Shown one piece after another: positions 1-6,419 of a stretch of 6,657 nt of DNA (the stretch's first letter is position 1; the number at the start of each line of letters is the position of its first letter). The position numbers and the translations under genes are program-made. The DNA lies in contig NZEE01000072.1 of the NCBI GenBank assembly GCA_002688965.1, positions 1 to 6,657 on the forward strand, written 5' to 3'. Under the pieces are notes generated by a model. The model ran no database searches. It had not been told where the DNA came from and saw only the letters and a program-made list of their open reading frames with translations. Source of the stretch: an archaeon. GTDB lineage: Archaea > Aenigmatarchaeota > Aenigmatarchaeia > GW2011-AR5 > GCA-2688965.

Positions 1-208
1 GTCAACAAGTACTGGTGAAACTATTAAAGGTGCAGTCTCTGATGCAGAATATGAAATTAGCAGTAAAACCACCACGACTCTCATCATTCCTCATACACCA
101 CAAGACGATAAACCCGCAGGTGATAATGAAGACCTTGAACTATTCCGTGACCAAGATGATATATTTGATTTCACAGATACAGACCCATTCTCGGAAGGTG
201 ATTATTAA
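1..208 (+). CDS. 14: Neck protein gp14-like, C-terminal end (partial, 5' end outside window)
   Basis: An open frame enters from the left edge (first full codon at base 2) and gives 68 residues before TAA at 206-208. The visible part runs from a Ser/Thr-rich stretch (STSTGETIKG) into a strongly acidic tail rich in Asp, Glu and Phe, ending DPFSEGDY. In T4 the gene directly before 15 is 14, a neck protein that with gp13 seals the filled head and gives the tail its docking site. The call rests mainly on this position and on tight coupling: the stop shares one base with the gp15 ATG (TAATG), and the gp15 Shine-Dalgarno lies inside this gene. The tail itself carries no catalytic motif and I cannot see the conserved body of the protein. 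The reading frame is secure; the family name is an inference from synteny. Confidence 0.65.
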   Translation, partial: STSTGETIKGAVSDAEYEISSKTTTTLIIPHTPQDDKPAGDNEDLELFRDQDDIFDFTDTDPFSEGDY

Positions 209-948
209 TGTTTACACAATTCTACAATGAATCTATTAGAAAAGTTGTTATTGGTTTTGGGTCATTATTTAATGATATTCGTCTTGTTAGAAAAAATACA
301 GATGGTTCAATAAAAGAAACAATAAGAGTTCCATTATCGTATGGCCCAAAAGAAAAATTTATCCGAAGAATTCAAGATGAAAGTTCGATATCAGATGATA
401 CTAAAGTTCAGATGACTCTTCCAAGATTAGGATTTAACATTACTGGTATAGGATATGACCCTGCAAGAAAAACAAACAAATTAAGAAAAAGAAAATTTCA
501 AAAAACTGATGGTGGTTTTCAATGGGCATATAATGAAGTTCCATACAATGTTACTTTTGGACTTTATGCCTTTAGCAGAAATATGGATGATAATCTTCAA
601 ATAATAGAAAATATCCTTCCATATTTTTCTCCAGAATTTATTGTAACTATAAAAGAAAGTGATATAAATTCTAAAGTTGATATTCCTATTATTCTTTCAG
701 GTGTAGATACTGCTGAAGAATATGAAGGTGATTTTGAAACTAGAAGAAATCTAATAACTACTTTTAGTTTTACTGCCAAGACTTATGTATATTCTCCAAC
801 AAATACTACGAGTATTATTTTGGATGCATATGCAGATATATTCGGTGTTACTGGAGATTGGCCACTAATATCAGATGCACACGATATACGAGTAGGTGCA
901 ACTGGTTCTACTGCTGACAACATAAAGGGTGATTTGTATTATGAGTGA
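208..948 (+). CDS. 15: Proximal tail sheath stabiliser / tail completion protein, gp15 family
   Basis: This 246-residue protein corresponds to T4 gp15 (272 residues), the hexameric terminator that sits on the head-proximal end of the finished tail, holds the last sheath ring and joins the tail to the neck. The T4 family pattern is recognisable along its length: an FYNESIR start (5-11), GSLFNDI (18-24), an IRVPLSYGPKEKF block (39-51), LPRLGF (71-76), a KTN at 88-90, and the strong NMDDNLQIIENILPYFSPEF segment (125-144), followed by an ETRRNLITTFSF strand (177-188). The ATG overlaps the upstream stop by one base and has AAGGTG at 195-200, seven bases ahead, so the start is well supported. The C-terminal 40 residues or so are variable in the family. 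The gene overlaps gp16 by eight bases. It has no signal peptide or membrane segment. Confidence 0.93.
   Translation: MFTQFYNESIRKVVIGFGSLFNDIRLVRKNTDGSIKETIRVPLSYGPKEKFIRRIQDESSISDDTKVQMTLPRLGFNITGIGYDPARKTNKLRKRKFQKTDGGFQWAYNEVPYNVTFGLYAFSRNMDDNLQIIENILPYFSPEFIVTIKESDINSKVDIPIILSGVDTAEEYEGDFETRRNLITTFSFTAKTYVYSPTNTTSIILDAYADIFGVTGDWPLISDAHDIRVGATGSTADNIKGDLYYE
924..929 (+). promoter_or_regulatory. Ribosome binding site that sets the gp16 start
   Basis: AAAGGG lies eleven bases before the ATG at 941, inside the end of gene 15. It supports the ATG at 941 over an in-frame GTG at 929. The GTG falls on the last base of this motif and has no separate Shine-Dalgarno at a usable distance. Starting at 941 also gives a 162-residue product, close to T4 gp16 at 164. 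Confidence 0.7.
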
Positions 949-1429
949 AAAGAAGACGGTTAATAATAAACTGTCAGATGCATTAGATGTAAATTTTGAA
1001 ACTAAAGAAAAAGAAGATACTAGTTTAACTGCTCCTGACAACAAACAAAAGAGATTAGCACCCTCTCCTGAAACTGCTGTTCAGGATTATAATCTCGTAA
1101 GAAATAATTTAAAAGATTTAATAAGTACTGGTGAAGATGCAATTGAGGGAATTCTTAAAGTTGCTATGGAAGGAGATTCTCCTCGTGCATTTGAAGTCGC
1201 GGCACAAATGATAAAAACTGTTGCTGAAACAAATAAAGATTTAATAGAACTTCATAAGAAAATGAAGGATATTAATAAAGAAGAAGTGAATATCAAGAAT
1301 ACAACTAACAATTCCATATATGTTGGTTCTACTAGGGAACTTCAAGATTTAATAAATCAAGCAAGAAGCACTCGTAAAGAGTTGACCAATGATATTATTG
1401 ATGTAGAGGTAGAGGAAAATGAGCAATAA
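941..1429 (+). CDS. 16: Terminase small subunit, gp16 family
   Basis: This 162-residue protein is the packaging regulator that forms rings, recognises or presents the DNA end and stimulates the gp17 ATPase. It resembles T4 gp16 (164 residues) in length and pattern: a variable charged N-terminus (1-45), QDYNLVRNNLKDLI (48-61), a helical segment with DSPRAFEVAAQMIKT (79-93), TNKDLIELHKKMKDI (97-111), which matches the T4 TNREILKLHKDMKDI region, then NNSIYVGSTRELQDLI (123-138) and an acidic C-terminus. The 50-112 region is likely the oligomerising coiled-coil pair known for this family. The gene overlaps gp15 by eight bases and gp17 by eleven, so the three are probably translationally coupled. 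No DNA-binding helix-turn-helix is obvious by eye, as in T4 gp16. Confidence 0.93.
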   Translation: MSEKKTVNNKLSDALDVNFETKEKEDTSLTAPDNKQKRLAPSPETAVQDYNLVRNNLKDLISTGEDAIEGILKVAMEGDSPRAFEVAAQMIKTVAETNKDLIELHKKMKDINKEEVNIKNTTNNSIYVGSTRELQDLINQARSTRKELTNDIIDVEVEENEQ

Positions 1430-3056
1430 GCAAGAAGGATATTTAGGAAATCCTAATTTAAAAGAAGCAGGAATAGAAATTGAATTTACAAAAGAGCAAG
1501 TAAAAGAATATATTAAATGCTCTAAAGACCCTGCTTATTTTATTGGAAAATATATTCGTATTGTTTCTTTGGACGAAGGTCTTGTGCCGTTTAATATGTA
1601 CGATTTTCAAGAAGAACTGGTAAATCTAATTCATGATAATAGATTTGTCATTGCTAAGTTACCACGACAGACTGGTAAAAGTACAACTATTATTGCATAT
1701 CTTCTTCATTATGTTATGTTCAATCAAAGCATGAGTGTTGCTGTTCTTGCAAATAAACAATCGGTTGCACGAGATATTCTTAGTAGATTAAAACTTGCAT
1801 ATGAATATTTGCCGTTGTGGTTACAACAAGGAATCTTGGAATGGAATAAAGGAAGTATTCATTTAGAGAATGGTTCTAAAATTATTGCATCATCTACCTC
1901 TTCAAGTGCAATTCGTGGTGGTTCATATAATACTATTTTTCTAGATGAATTTGCACACATTCCAAATAATATTGCCGAGGAATTCTTTAGTTCAGTTTAT
2001 CCTACGATTTCATCTGGTAAAAATACAAAAGTTATTATGGTATCGACTCCAAATGGGTTGAACATGTTTTATTATTATTGGCAGGGTGCGAACAAAAGAT
2101 TGGGTACGTCTGGAAAGAATGAATATGTTCCGTTTGAAGTTCATTGGAGTCAAGTTCCAGGTAGGGATGAAAAATGGAAAGAAGAAACAATAAGGAATAC
2201 TTCAAAACAACAATTTGAGCAAGAAATGGAATGTTCGTTTTTAGGAAGTCAAAATACATTAATTTCTTCAGATAAATTGAGAATATTGAGTTGGAAAGAA
2301 CCAATTATAAAAAATCCAGACGGGTTATACACATATGAAAAACCAAAAGAAGACCACACATATTTTATAACTGTTGATACTTCTAGAGGGCAAGGAAAAG
2401 ACTATAGTGCATTTGTGGTCGTTGACACTACAGAAATGCCATATAAGTTAGTTGCAAAGTACAGAAATAATGTAATATCTCCTATGGTGTTTCCTACTGC
2501 AATTGCAGCCGTTGCAGAACAATATAATAAAGCATATGTTCTTATAGAAATAAATGATATCGGTGGTCAAGTTGCAGATGTTCTTCATCAAGATTTAGAA
2601 TATGAAAATGTTATGATGGCCCAATATAAAGGTAGAGCGGGACAAACTGTTGGAGCAGGATTCGGTGGTAAATCTCATCTTGGTGTAAGAACAACTACTC
2701 CCGTTAAAAAGTTGGGATGTTCTGTTTTAAAAAGTTTAATAGAAGAAGATAAAATGTTGGTAGAAGATATGGATATTGTGAATGAACTTACAACATTTGT
2801 TGCCAAAAGAAATTCCTTTGAGGCTGATGATGGTCATACGGATGACCTTGTAATGAGTTTAGTTTTATTTTCTTGGTTGACCAGACAAACATATTTTAAA
2901 GATTTAACAAACACTGATGTTAGAATTGGAATTTATGAAGAAGAAATTGAAGGGTTAGAAGAAAATATTGCTCCGTTTGGATTTATCCCCGCGGAAGAAG
3001 AAGCAAGCGAATGGGATGGTAACGACAGATGGTTTGACATAGAAGTGCCCTATTAA
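1419..3056 (+). CDS. 17: Terminase large subunit (packaging ATPase and headful nuclease), gp17 family
   Basis: This 545-residue motor protein docks on the portal, pumps DNA into the prohead and cuts the concatemer. The N-terminal ATPase has a Walker A-like LPRQTGKS (81-88; T4 has SRQLGKT), a Walker B NTIFLDE (171-177; D176 and catalytic E177) and the coupling motif VSTPNGLNMFYYYW (208-221). The C-terminal RNase H-fold nuclease shows its three acidic sites: D320 in ITVDTSRGQGKDYSAF, E377 in VLIEIND and D475/D476 in GHTDDLVMSLVLF. All appear intact. It is shorter than T4 gp17 (610), mainly at the ends, and closes with an acidic, aromatic tail (505-545). The ATG at 1419 lies eleven bases inside gene 16 and has AGAGG at 1411-1415 in front. 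It is the last gene of the coupled 14-17 block. Confidence 0.97.
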   Translation: MSNKQEGYLGNPNLKEAGIEIEFTKEQVKEYIKCSKDPAYFIGKYIRIVSLDEGLVPFNMYDFQEELVNLIHDNRFVIAKLPRQTGKSTTIIAYLLHYVMFNQSMSVAVLANKQSVARDILSRLKLAYEYLPLWLQQGILEWNKGSIHLENGSKIIASSTSSSAIRGGSYNTIFLDEFAHIPNNIAEEFFSSVYPTISSGKNTKVIMVSTPNGLNMFYYYWQGANKRLGTSGKNEYVPFEVHWSQVPGRDEKWKEETIRNTSKQQFEQEMECSFLGSQNTLISSDKLRILSWKEPIIKNPDGLYTYEKPKEDHTYFITVDTSRGQGKDYSAFVVVDTTEMPYKLVAKYRNNVISPMVFPTAIAAVAEQYNKAYVLIEINDIGGQVADVLHQDLEYENVMMAQYKGRAGQTVGAGFGGKSHLGVRTTTPVKKLGCSVLKSLIEEDKMLVEDMDIVNELTTFVAKRNSFEADDGHTDDLVMSLVLFSWLTRQTYFKDLTNTDVRIGIYEEEIEGLEENIAPFGFIPAEEEASEWDGNDRWFDIEVPY

Positions 3057-3073
3057 TTGAAATGTTCAGTTTA

Positions 3074-3083
3074 TATACATAAA
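3074..3083 (+). promoter_or_regulatory. Candidate T4-type late promoter before the sheath pair
   Basis: TATACATAAA lies in the 74-base gap between gp17 and the first sheath gene. T4 late promoters have TATAAATA as their only strong element, read by the sigma55-like gp55 with the gp45 clamp. The first eight bases here differ from it at one position. The same ten bases occur again in front of the first tube gene (5817-5826). A transcript starting near 3090 would have a leader of about 40 bases before the ATG at 3131. The rest of the gap is AT-rich, and I see no strong hairpin with a U-run that would mark a terminator after gp17. The AT-rich setting makes a chance match possible. Confidence 0.5.
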
Positions 3084-3130
3084 TCAGTATATTAATTAAA
3101 CATACATAAGATACAAACGGAGTATAAAAA

Positions 3131-4411
3131 ATGGCTAGACCTAATGTTAGTGTATATATTGATGACCAAAGTTTCGTTATACCTAATTCACTTTTTGGAA
3201 CAACAAGAGGTGGCATGGTTAGCAATCAGGGATTGGTGGACTATCTTGGAACAACCGCGGAAAGAAAAAGTGGTGTGATGGAAGTTTCGAGTGTGGGTAA
3301 TTGGGTTAATAGATTAACCGTTACAGACCCAATAGGGGGGTCAGATAATCCAGATGGAGTAAATCATGTAGGTAACAGTGGTGTACATGCTACCGCTGGA
3401 ACGACTGGTGCCGCTAGATGGCCCCTAGGACCAACTGGTTCATGGAGAGGGGAATGGTGGTGTGTTCATAACTTCCTTCAATACGGTGGTGTAGCAGTAA
3501 TTGGTGGTACAGGTAGTGAACAACACACAACAAGCGGTAAAGAAACATTAAAAGACACATCAATTCCGTTAGATGTTGTTTTTGCGGGTGCAGTTATTGA
3601 TGGGGCCGTAGCATCAAATGATTACTTTAATGCAAATACAACAAATATCAATGAAGTTGATGAAGTTGTACTTGCAAGACTCGATTGTGTTGGAGTAGTC
3701 CCACACAGTGCAGCAGGTCATACTGCCGCACCAGCAAATCCAGTAGGTGCAATTCCTTGTAATCCTTCAGAACATCTTGTTTGTGTTTGGGGTGATAAAA
3801 AGCACCTTGGAATTCAACGAACAAGTGAAATTCTCAACCAAAGTTCATTATTGACCACTCATCTTGCACCAGATGTTGCAGGGTGTATGGTAAGAACAGA
3901 TGCAAATGCAGACCCTTGGATTAGTCCAGCAGGATTTAAGCGAGGAGACATTATGGATGTCATTAGACTTGCACACAACCCAACAGAACAAGAACAAGAT
4001 AGACTATATGATGCAAAAATAAATCCAGTAGTAACCTTCCCCGCAGAGGGGACAGTTCTATGGGGTGATAAAACTTGTGCTGTAGAAACAAGCACACTAA
4101 GTAGAATCAATGTTTCTAGATTGTTCGTATATCTCAAAAAGGTCATTGGTTCAGCCGCAAGAAACTATTTGTTTGAAATGAATGACTCCCAATCAAGAAA
4201 CAGTTTCGTAAATGCTGTAGAACCATTATTGACCAGAATTAAAAATAGACGAGGAATCTACGATTTCAAGGTAATTTGTGATGAAACAAATAACCCCGGT
4301 GCAGTCGTAGACGCTAATCAATTTGTAGCAGATGTACTTATAAAACCTGCTAAGAGCATTAATTTTGTAAGAATCACATTTACTAACAAAAACACAGCGG
4401 ATGTAATTTAA
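3131..4411 (+). CDS. 18: Contractile tail sheath protein, gp18 family, paralogue 1
   Basis: This 426-residue protein is the subunit of the contractile sheath that polymerises around the tail tube and shortens on infection. The C-terminal core is clear. It has APDVAGCMVRTD (246-257), DPWISPAGFKRG (261-272), EQDRLYDAKINPV (288-300), EGTVLWGDKT (306-315), SRINVSRLFVYLKK (324-337), LFEMNDSQSRNSF (347-359) and GIYDFKVICDETNNPGAVVD (375-394), ending in AKSINFVRITF (407-417). Each block has its counterpart in T4 gp18. The N-terminal half is short: FLQYGGVAVI (115-124) is followed only about 60 residues later by RLDCVGVVP (183-191), whereas T4 has large protruding domains between the equivalent points. 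T4 gp18 has 659 residues. GGAG at 3119-3122, eight bases before the ATG, supports the start. A second sheath gene follows after 18 bases, on the same probable transcript. Confidence 0.94.
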   Translation: MARPNVSVYIDDQSFVIPNSLFGTTRGGMVSNQGLVDYLGTTAERKSGVMEVSSVGNWVNRLTVTDPIGGSDNPDGVNHVGNSGVHATAGTTGAARWPLGPTGSWRGEWWCVHNFLQYGGVAVIGGTGSEQHTTSGKETLKDTSIPLDVVFAGAVIDGAVASNDYFNANTTNINEVDEVVLARLDCVGVVPHSAAGHTAAPANPVGAIPCNPSEHLVCVWGDKKHLGIQRTSEILNQSSLLTTHLAPDVAGCMVRTDANADPWISPAGFKRGDIMDVIRLAHNPTEQEQDRLYDAKINPVVTFPAEGTVLWGDKTCAVETSTLSRINVSRLFVYLKKVIGSAARNYLFEMNDSQSRNSFVNAVEPLLTRIKNRRGIYDFKVICDETNNPGAVVDANQFVADVLIKPAKSINFVRITFTNKNTADVI

Positions 4412-4429
4412 TTAAAGGAATAGAGTAAA

Positions 4430-5812
4430 ATGCCAAGAGCCCAAGTAAAAGTTCTAATACAAGATGATAGTTTTGTCATGCCCGGTACAGAGTCGGGTGG
4501 GACATCCGTTTGCGGTATGGTTTCTAGTCGAACAAATAACCTAGTAAAAGCACTAGGAAATACTCTCGAGCGGTCTTTGGGATATATGACCATTGATAGT
4601 TCTCGTGATTGGATGAATAGATTAACTTCAAACGAACCAACAGGATATGATTCCACATGGGCTGGTTCTGGTGAAGGTTCTGCGACTGGTGATGGTCTCC
4701 TTAGTCAACCATTTTTTCATCTTTTAGATGGTACAACTGGTGGACATTACAACACTGCATGGGGTTCTGCTTGCATTGCAGAAGGTACTTGTGCAACTGG
4801 TGGTAATAAATATGCGGGTGGTAACACATACGGTCGATGGCCAATCGGTCCTACAGGAGAGTGGTCAGGTGATTGGTGGTCTGTAAACAACTACCTAGCA
4901 TACGGTGGTGTCGCAGTAATTGCTACATCAGAATCAACACTACAAAAATCTGAAATTGCACTCGACTTTGTTATTCCCGGTGCCGCAACTGCGGAGAAAA
5001 ATGTTGGTGTTAGTGGATTGGGTAAAAGTAATTGGCCCACTAAGGACGAAATTGCAGAAGCAGTCAATGTTGCAACAAACAGACAAGACTGTATTGCAGT
5101 AATTCCTAACGGTGGAACAGCCGCAATATCTTCTTCACCATCAAGACCATCAGGTTCACAAGCATCGAAATATGTGGTTGAAGTGTATGGTGCAAAGATA
5201 CATGGTGGTATAGACAATAATACAAATGCAAACGATGCCGCAAGTGGTAGAGTTTCTACTCATTGCGCGCCAGATGTTGCAGGAATTATGGCAAGAACTG
5301 ATAGAATTTCTGACCCTTGGATTAGTCCAGCAGGATTTAGACGAGGTGGTGTCATGGGTGTAGACAAGATGGAATATGTTCCAAGCACTGTAGAACAAGA
5401 TAGATTGTACGATGGTCGTGTAAACTTTATTACAACATTCCCGAATGAAGGAACGGTTCTTTGGGGTGATAAGACAACAGAATCAGGTACAAGCACTTTC
5501 AGCAGAATCAATGTTTCTAGATTGTTTATACATCTCAAGAAAATAGTTGGTCCTGCCGCTAGAAGTTTATTGTTTGAAATGAATGATTCTCAAACAAGAA
5601 ACAGTTTCATAAATGCTATAGAACCATTCCTGACACGAATTAAATATAGAAACGGAATTTATGACTTCAAAGTAATTTGTGATGAAACAAATAACCCTGG
5701 TTCAGTCGTAGATGCTAATCAATTTGTAGCGGATGTTTTTGTGAAACCTGCTAAGAGTATTAATTATGTTCAAATAACATTTACTAATAAAAATACAGCA
5801 GATGAGTTTTAA
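4430..5812 (+). CDS. 18: Contractile tail sheath protein, gp18 family, paralogue 2
   Basis: This is a second complete sheath subunit of 460 residues, in tandem with the first. From residue 280 to the end it aligns with residues 246-426 of paralogue 1 without gaps, with about 131 of 181 residues identical by hand count. It keeps DPWISPAGFRRG (295-306), EGTVLWGDKT (340-349), SRINVSRLFIHLKK (358-371) and GIYDFKVICDETNNPGSVVD (409-428). The N-terminal strand (RAQVKVLIQDDSFVMPG, 3-19) and RWPIGPTGEWSGDWW (136-150) are also shared. Between them sits a Gly/Ser/Thr-rich stretch (about 67-135) roughly twice as long as its equivalent in paralogue 1, with Cys115 and Cys121. AAAGGA at 4414-4419, ten bases before the ATG, supports the start. 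No frameshift or lost motif suggests decay. It may form a distinct part of the sheath, or an alternative sheath. Confidence 0.93.
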   Translation: MPRAQVKVLIQDDSFVMPGTESGGTSVCGMVSSRTNNLVKALGNTLERSLGYMTIDSSRDWMNRLTSNEPTGYDSTWAGSGEGSATGDGLLSQPFFHLLDGTTGGHYNTAWGSACIAEGTCATGGNKYAGGNTYGRWPIGPTGEWSGDWWSVNNYLAYGGVAVIATSESTLQKSEIALDFVIPGAATAEKNVGVSGLGKSNWPTKDEIAEAVNVATNRQDCIAVIPNGGTAAISSSPSRPSGSQASKYVVEVYGAKIHGGIDNNTNANDAASGRVSTHCAPDVAGIMARTDRISDPWISPAGFRRGGVMGVDKMEYVPSTVEQDRLYDGRVNFITTFPNEGTVLWGDKTTESGTSTFSRINVSRLFIHLKKIVGPAARSLLFEMNDSQTRNSFINAIEPFLTRIKYRNGIYDFKVICDETNNPGSVVDANQFVADVFVKPAKSINYVQITFTNKNTADEF

Positions 5813-5816
5813 GTAG

Positions 5817-5826
5817 TATACATAAA
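5817..5826 (+). promoter_or_regulatory. Candidate T4-type late promoter before the tube pair
   Basis: TATACATAAA begins four bases after the stop of the second sheath gene and 38 bases before the ATG of the first tube gene. It is an exact copy of the ten bases at 3074-3083 and is one mismatch from the T4 late element TATAAATA over its first eight bases. Its downstream half overlaps a weak six-base-pair inverted repeat (TAAAGT / ACTTTA, 5823-5840) just before the Shine-Dalgarno. It could give the tube genes, needed in many copies, their own start in addition to read-through from the sheath genes. Confidence 0.5.
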
Positions 5827-5854
5827 GTAGAGAAACTTTAAAGGAGAAGCCAAA

Positions 5855-6394
5855 ATGGCAATAACATCTAGTATAGCAAATTTTAGAAGTAACTTTCAAG
5901 GTGGTACACGACCAAATAGATTCCTTGTTACAGGTGGTATTGGTTCAACTGCAATTGGTGATTCTGGGTTTTTAATCAAAGCAACATCATTACCAGCATC
6001 AACCAACGGAGTTATTCCTGTACCCTATCGTGGTAGAGTTCTTAAAATTCCTGGAGATAGAATGTTTGCTGAATGGGCAATTACCATAATTGACGATGCT
6101 GACGAGTCTACAGACTTGAGAGGTCTATTTACAACATGGTCAAACGATGTTAATGCTCATGTTGCAAATACAACTTCAGACCCTAACATGACAGAAACAA
6201 TGACTGAGTGGAATGTATCCATGTTAAGTCAGAAAGACGATTCACCAATCAGAACAATAAACCTCCACAATTGTTGGCCTATTGAAGTCGCTGCTGTGGA
6301 TTTATCATACGATACAGCGGATAGCATCACTGAATTTTCAGTAAATCTAGCATATGATTTCTGGACAGAGTTGGATGTAACTGACCCCGTATAA
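5855..6394 (+). CDS. 19: Tail tube protein, gp19 family, paralogue 1
   Basis: This 179-residue protein is the subunit that stacks as hexameric rings on the baseplate to form the inner tail tube through which DNA passes. T4 gp19 has 163 residues and the same pattern: RPNRFLV near the N-terminus (19-25; T4 RPNLFQV), LIKATSLPAS (40-49; T4 CKATALPAG), IPVPYRGRVLKIPGDRMFAEW (54-74; T4 has IPVGFMNRKINVAGDRTFDDW), TIIDDAD (77-83), a Trp-Pro at 141-142 and FSVNLAYDFW at the end (161-170; T4 FEVTLALDYW). AAGGAG at 5841-5846, eight bases before the ATG, is a strong ribosome site. It follows the sheath genes as in T4, where gene 19 follows 18. A near-copy begins 25 bases after its stop. Confidence 0.93.
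   Translation: MAITSSIANFRSNFQGGTRPNRFLVTGGIGSTAIGDSGFLIKATSLPASTNGVIPVPYRGRVLKIPGDRMFAEWAITIIDDADESTDLRGLFTTWSNDVNAHVANTTSDPNMTETMTEWNVSMLSQKDDSPIRTINLHNCWPIEVAAVDLSYDTADSITEFSVNLAYDFWTELDVTDPV
5873..5929 (+). repeat. Tube-gene duplicated block 1, first copy (partner 6444-6500)
   Basis: These 57 bases match 6444-6500 at 55 positions. Both differences are at third codon positions and silent, so codons 7-25 of the first tube gene and 9-27 of the second encode the same 19 residues. Confidence 0.95.
5969..6080 (+). repeat. Tube-gene duplicated block 2, first copy (partner 6546-6657)
   Basis: These 112 bases match 6546-6657 at 108 positions by hand count. The last 73 bases (6008-6080) are identical without a single change, third codon positions included. 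The match is cut off by the window edge and may continue. Confidence 0.95.
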
Positions 6395-6419
6395 AAATAA
6401 ATTGGAGGGTTAATATTCT

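Noticed and set aside
15..230. An ATG-started open frame of 71 codons at the left end
   Set aside because: It is out of frame with the partial gene ending at 208, which has a Shine-Dalgarno-bearing junction with gp15 and a phage-like acidic tail. The 71-codon frame runs into gp15 and its product is low-complexity with no family look.
929..940. GTG at 929 as the start of the small terminase
   Set aside because: It would sit on the ribosome site itself. The ATG at 941 has good spacing and gives the family length.
3101..3108. CATACATA as a second late promoter before the sheath pair
   Set aside because: It has two mismatches to TATAAATA, and a start about 12 bases on would fall at the ribosome site. 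The copy at 3074 is better placed.
4891..5217. A 108-codon antisense frame and a 60-codon sense frame (4920-5102) in the second sheath gene
   Set aside because: Both are shadows of the sheath coding frame, with no recognisable family, no promoter and no ribosome site.
3859..5538. Antisense open frames of 95 and 92 codons at matching places in both sheath genes (3859-4146 and 5260-5538), similar to each other
   Set aside because: Their similarity follows from the conserved sense strand of the sheath core. Neither has a convincing ribosome site, and the sense proteins explain all conservation.
5823..5840. Inverted repeat TAAAGT / ACTTTA before the first tube gene as a terminator or RNA switch
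   Set aside because: The stem has only six pairs, five of them A-T, and no U-run follows. It is too weak to call.
6390..6400. TATAAAAATAA between the two tube genes as a promoter
   Set aside because: It needs an inserted base to match the late element and overlaps the stop codon of the first tube gene, so it is probably chance in AT-rich DNA.
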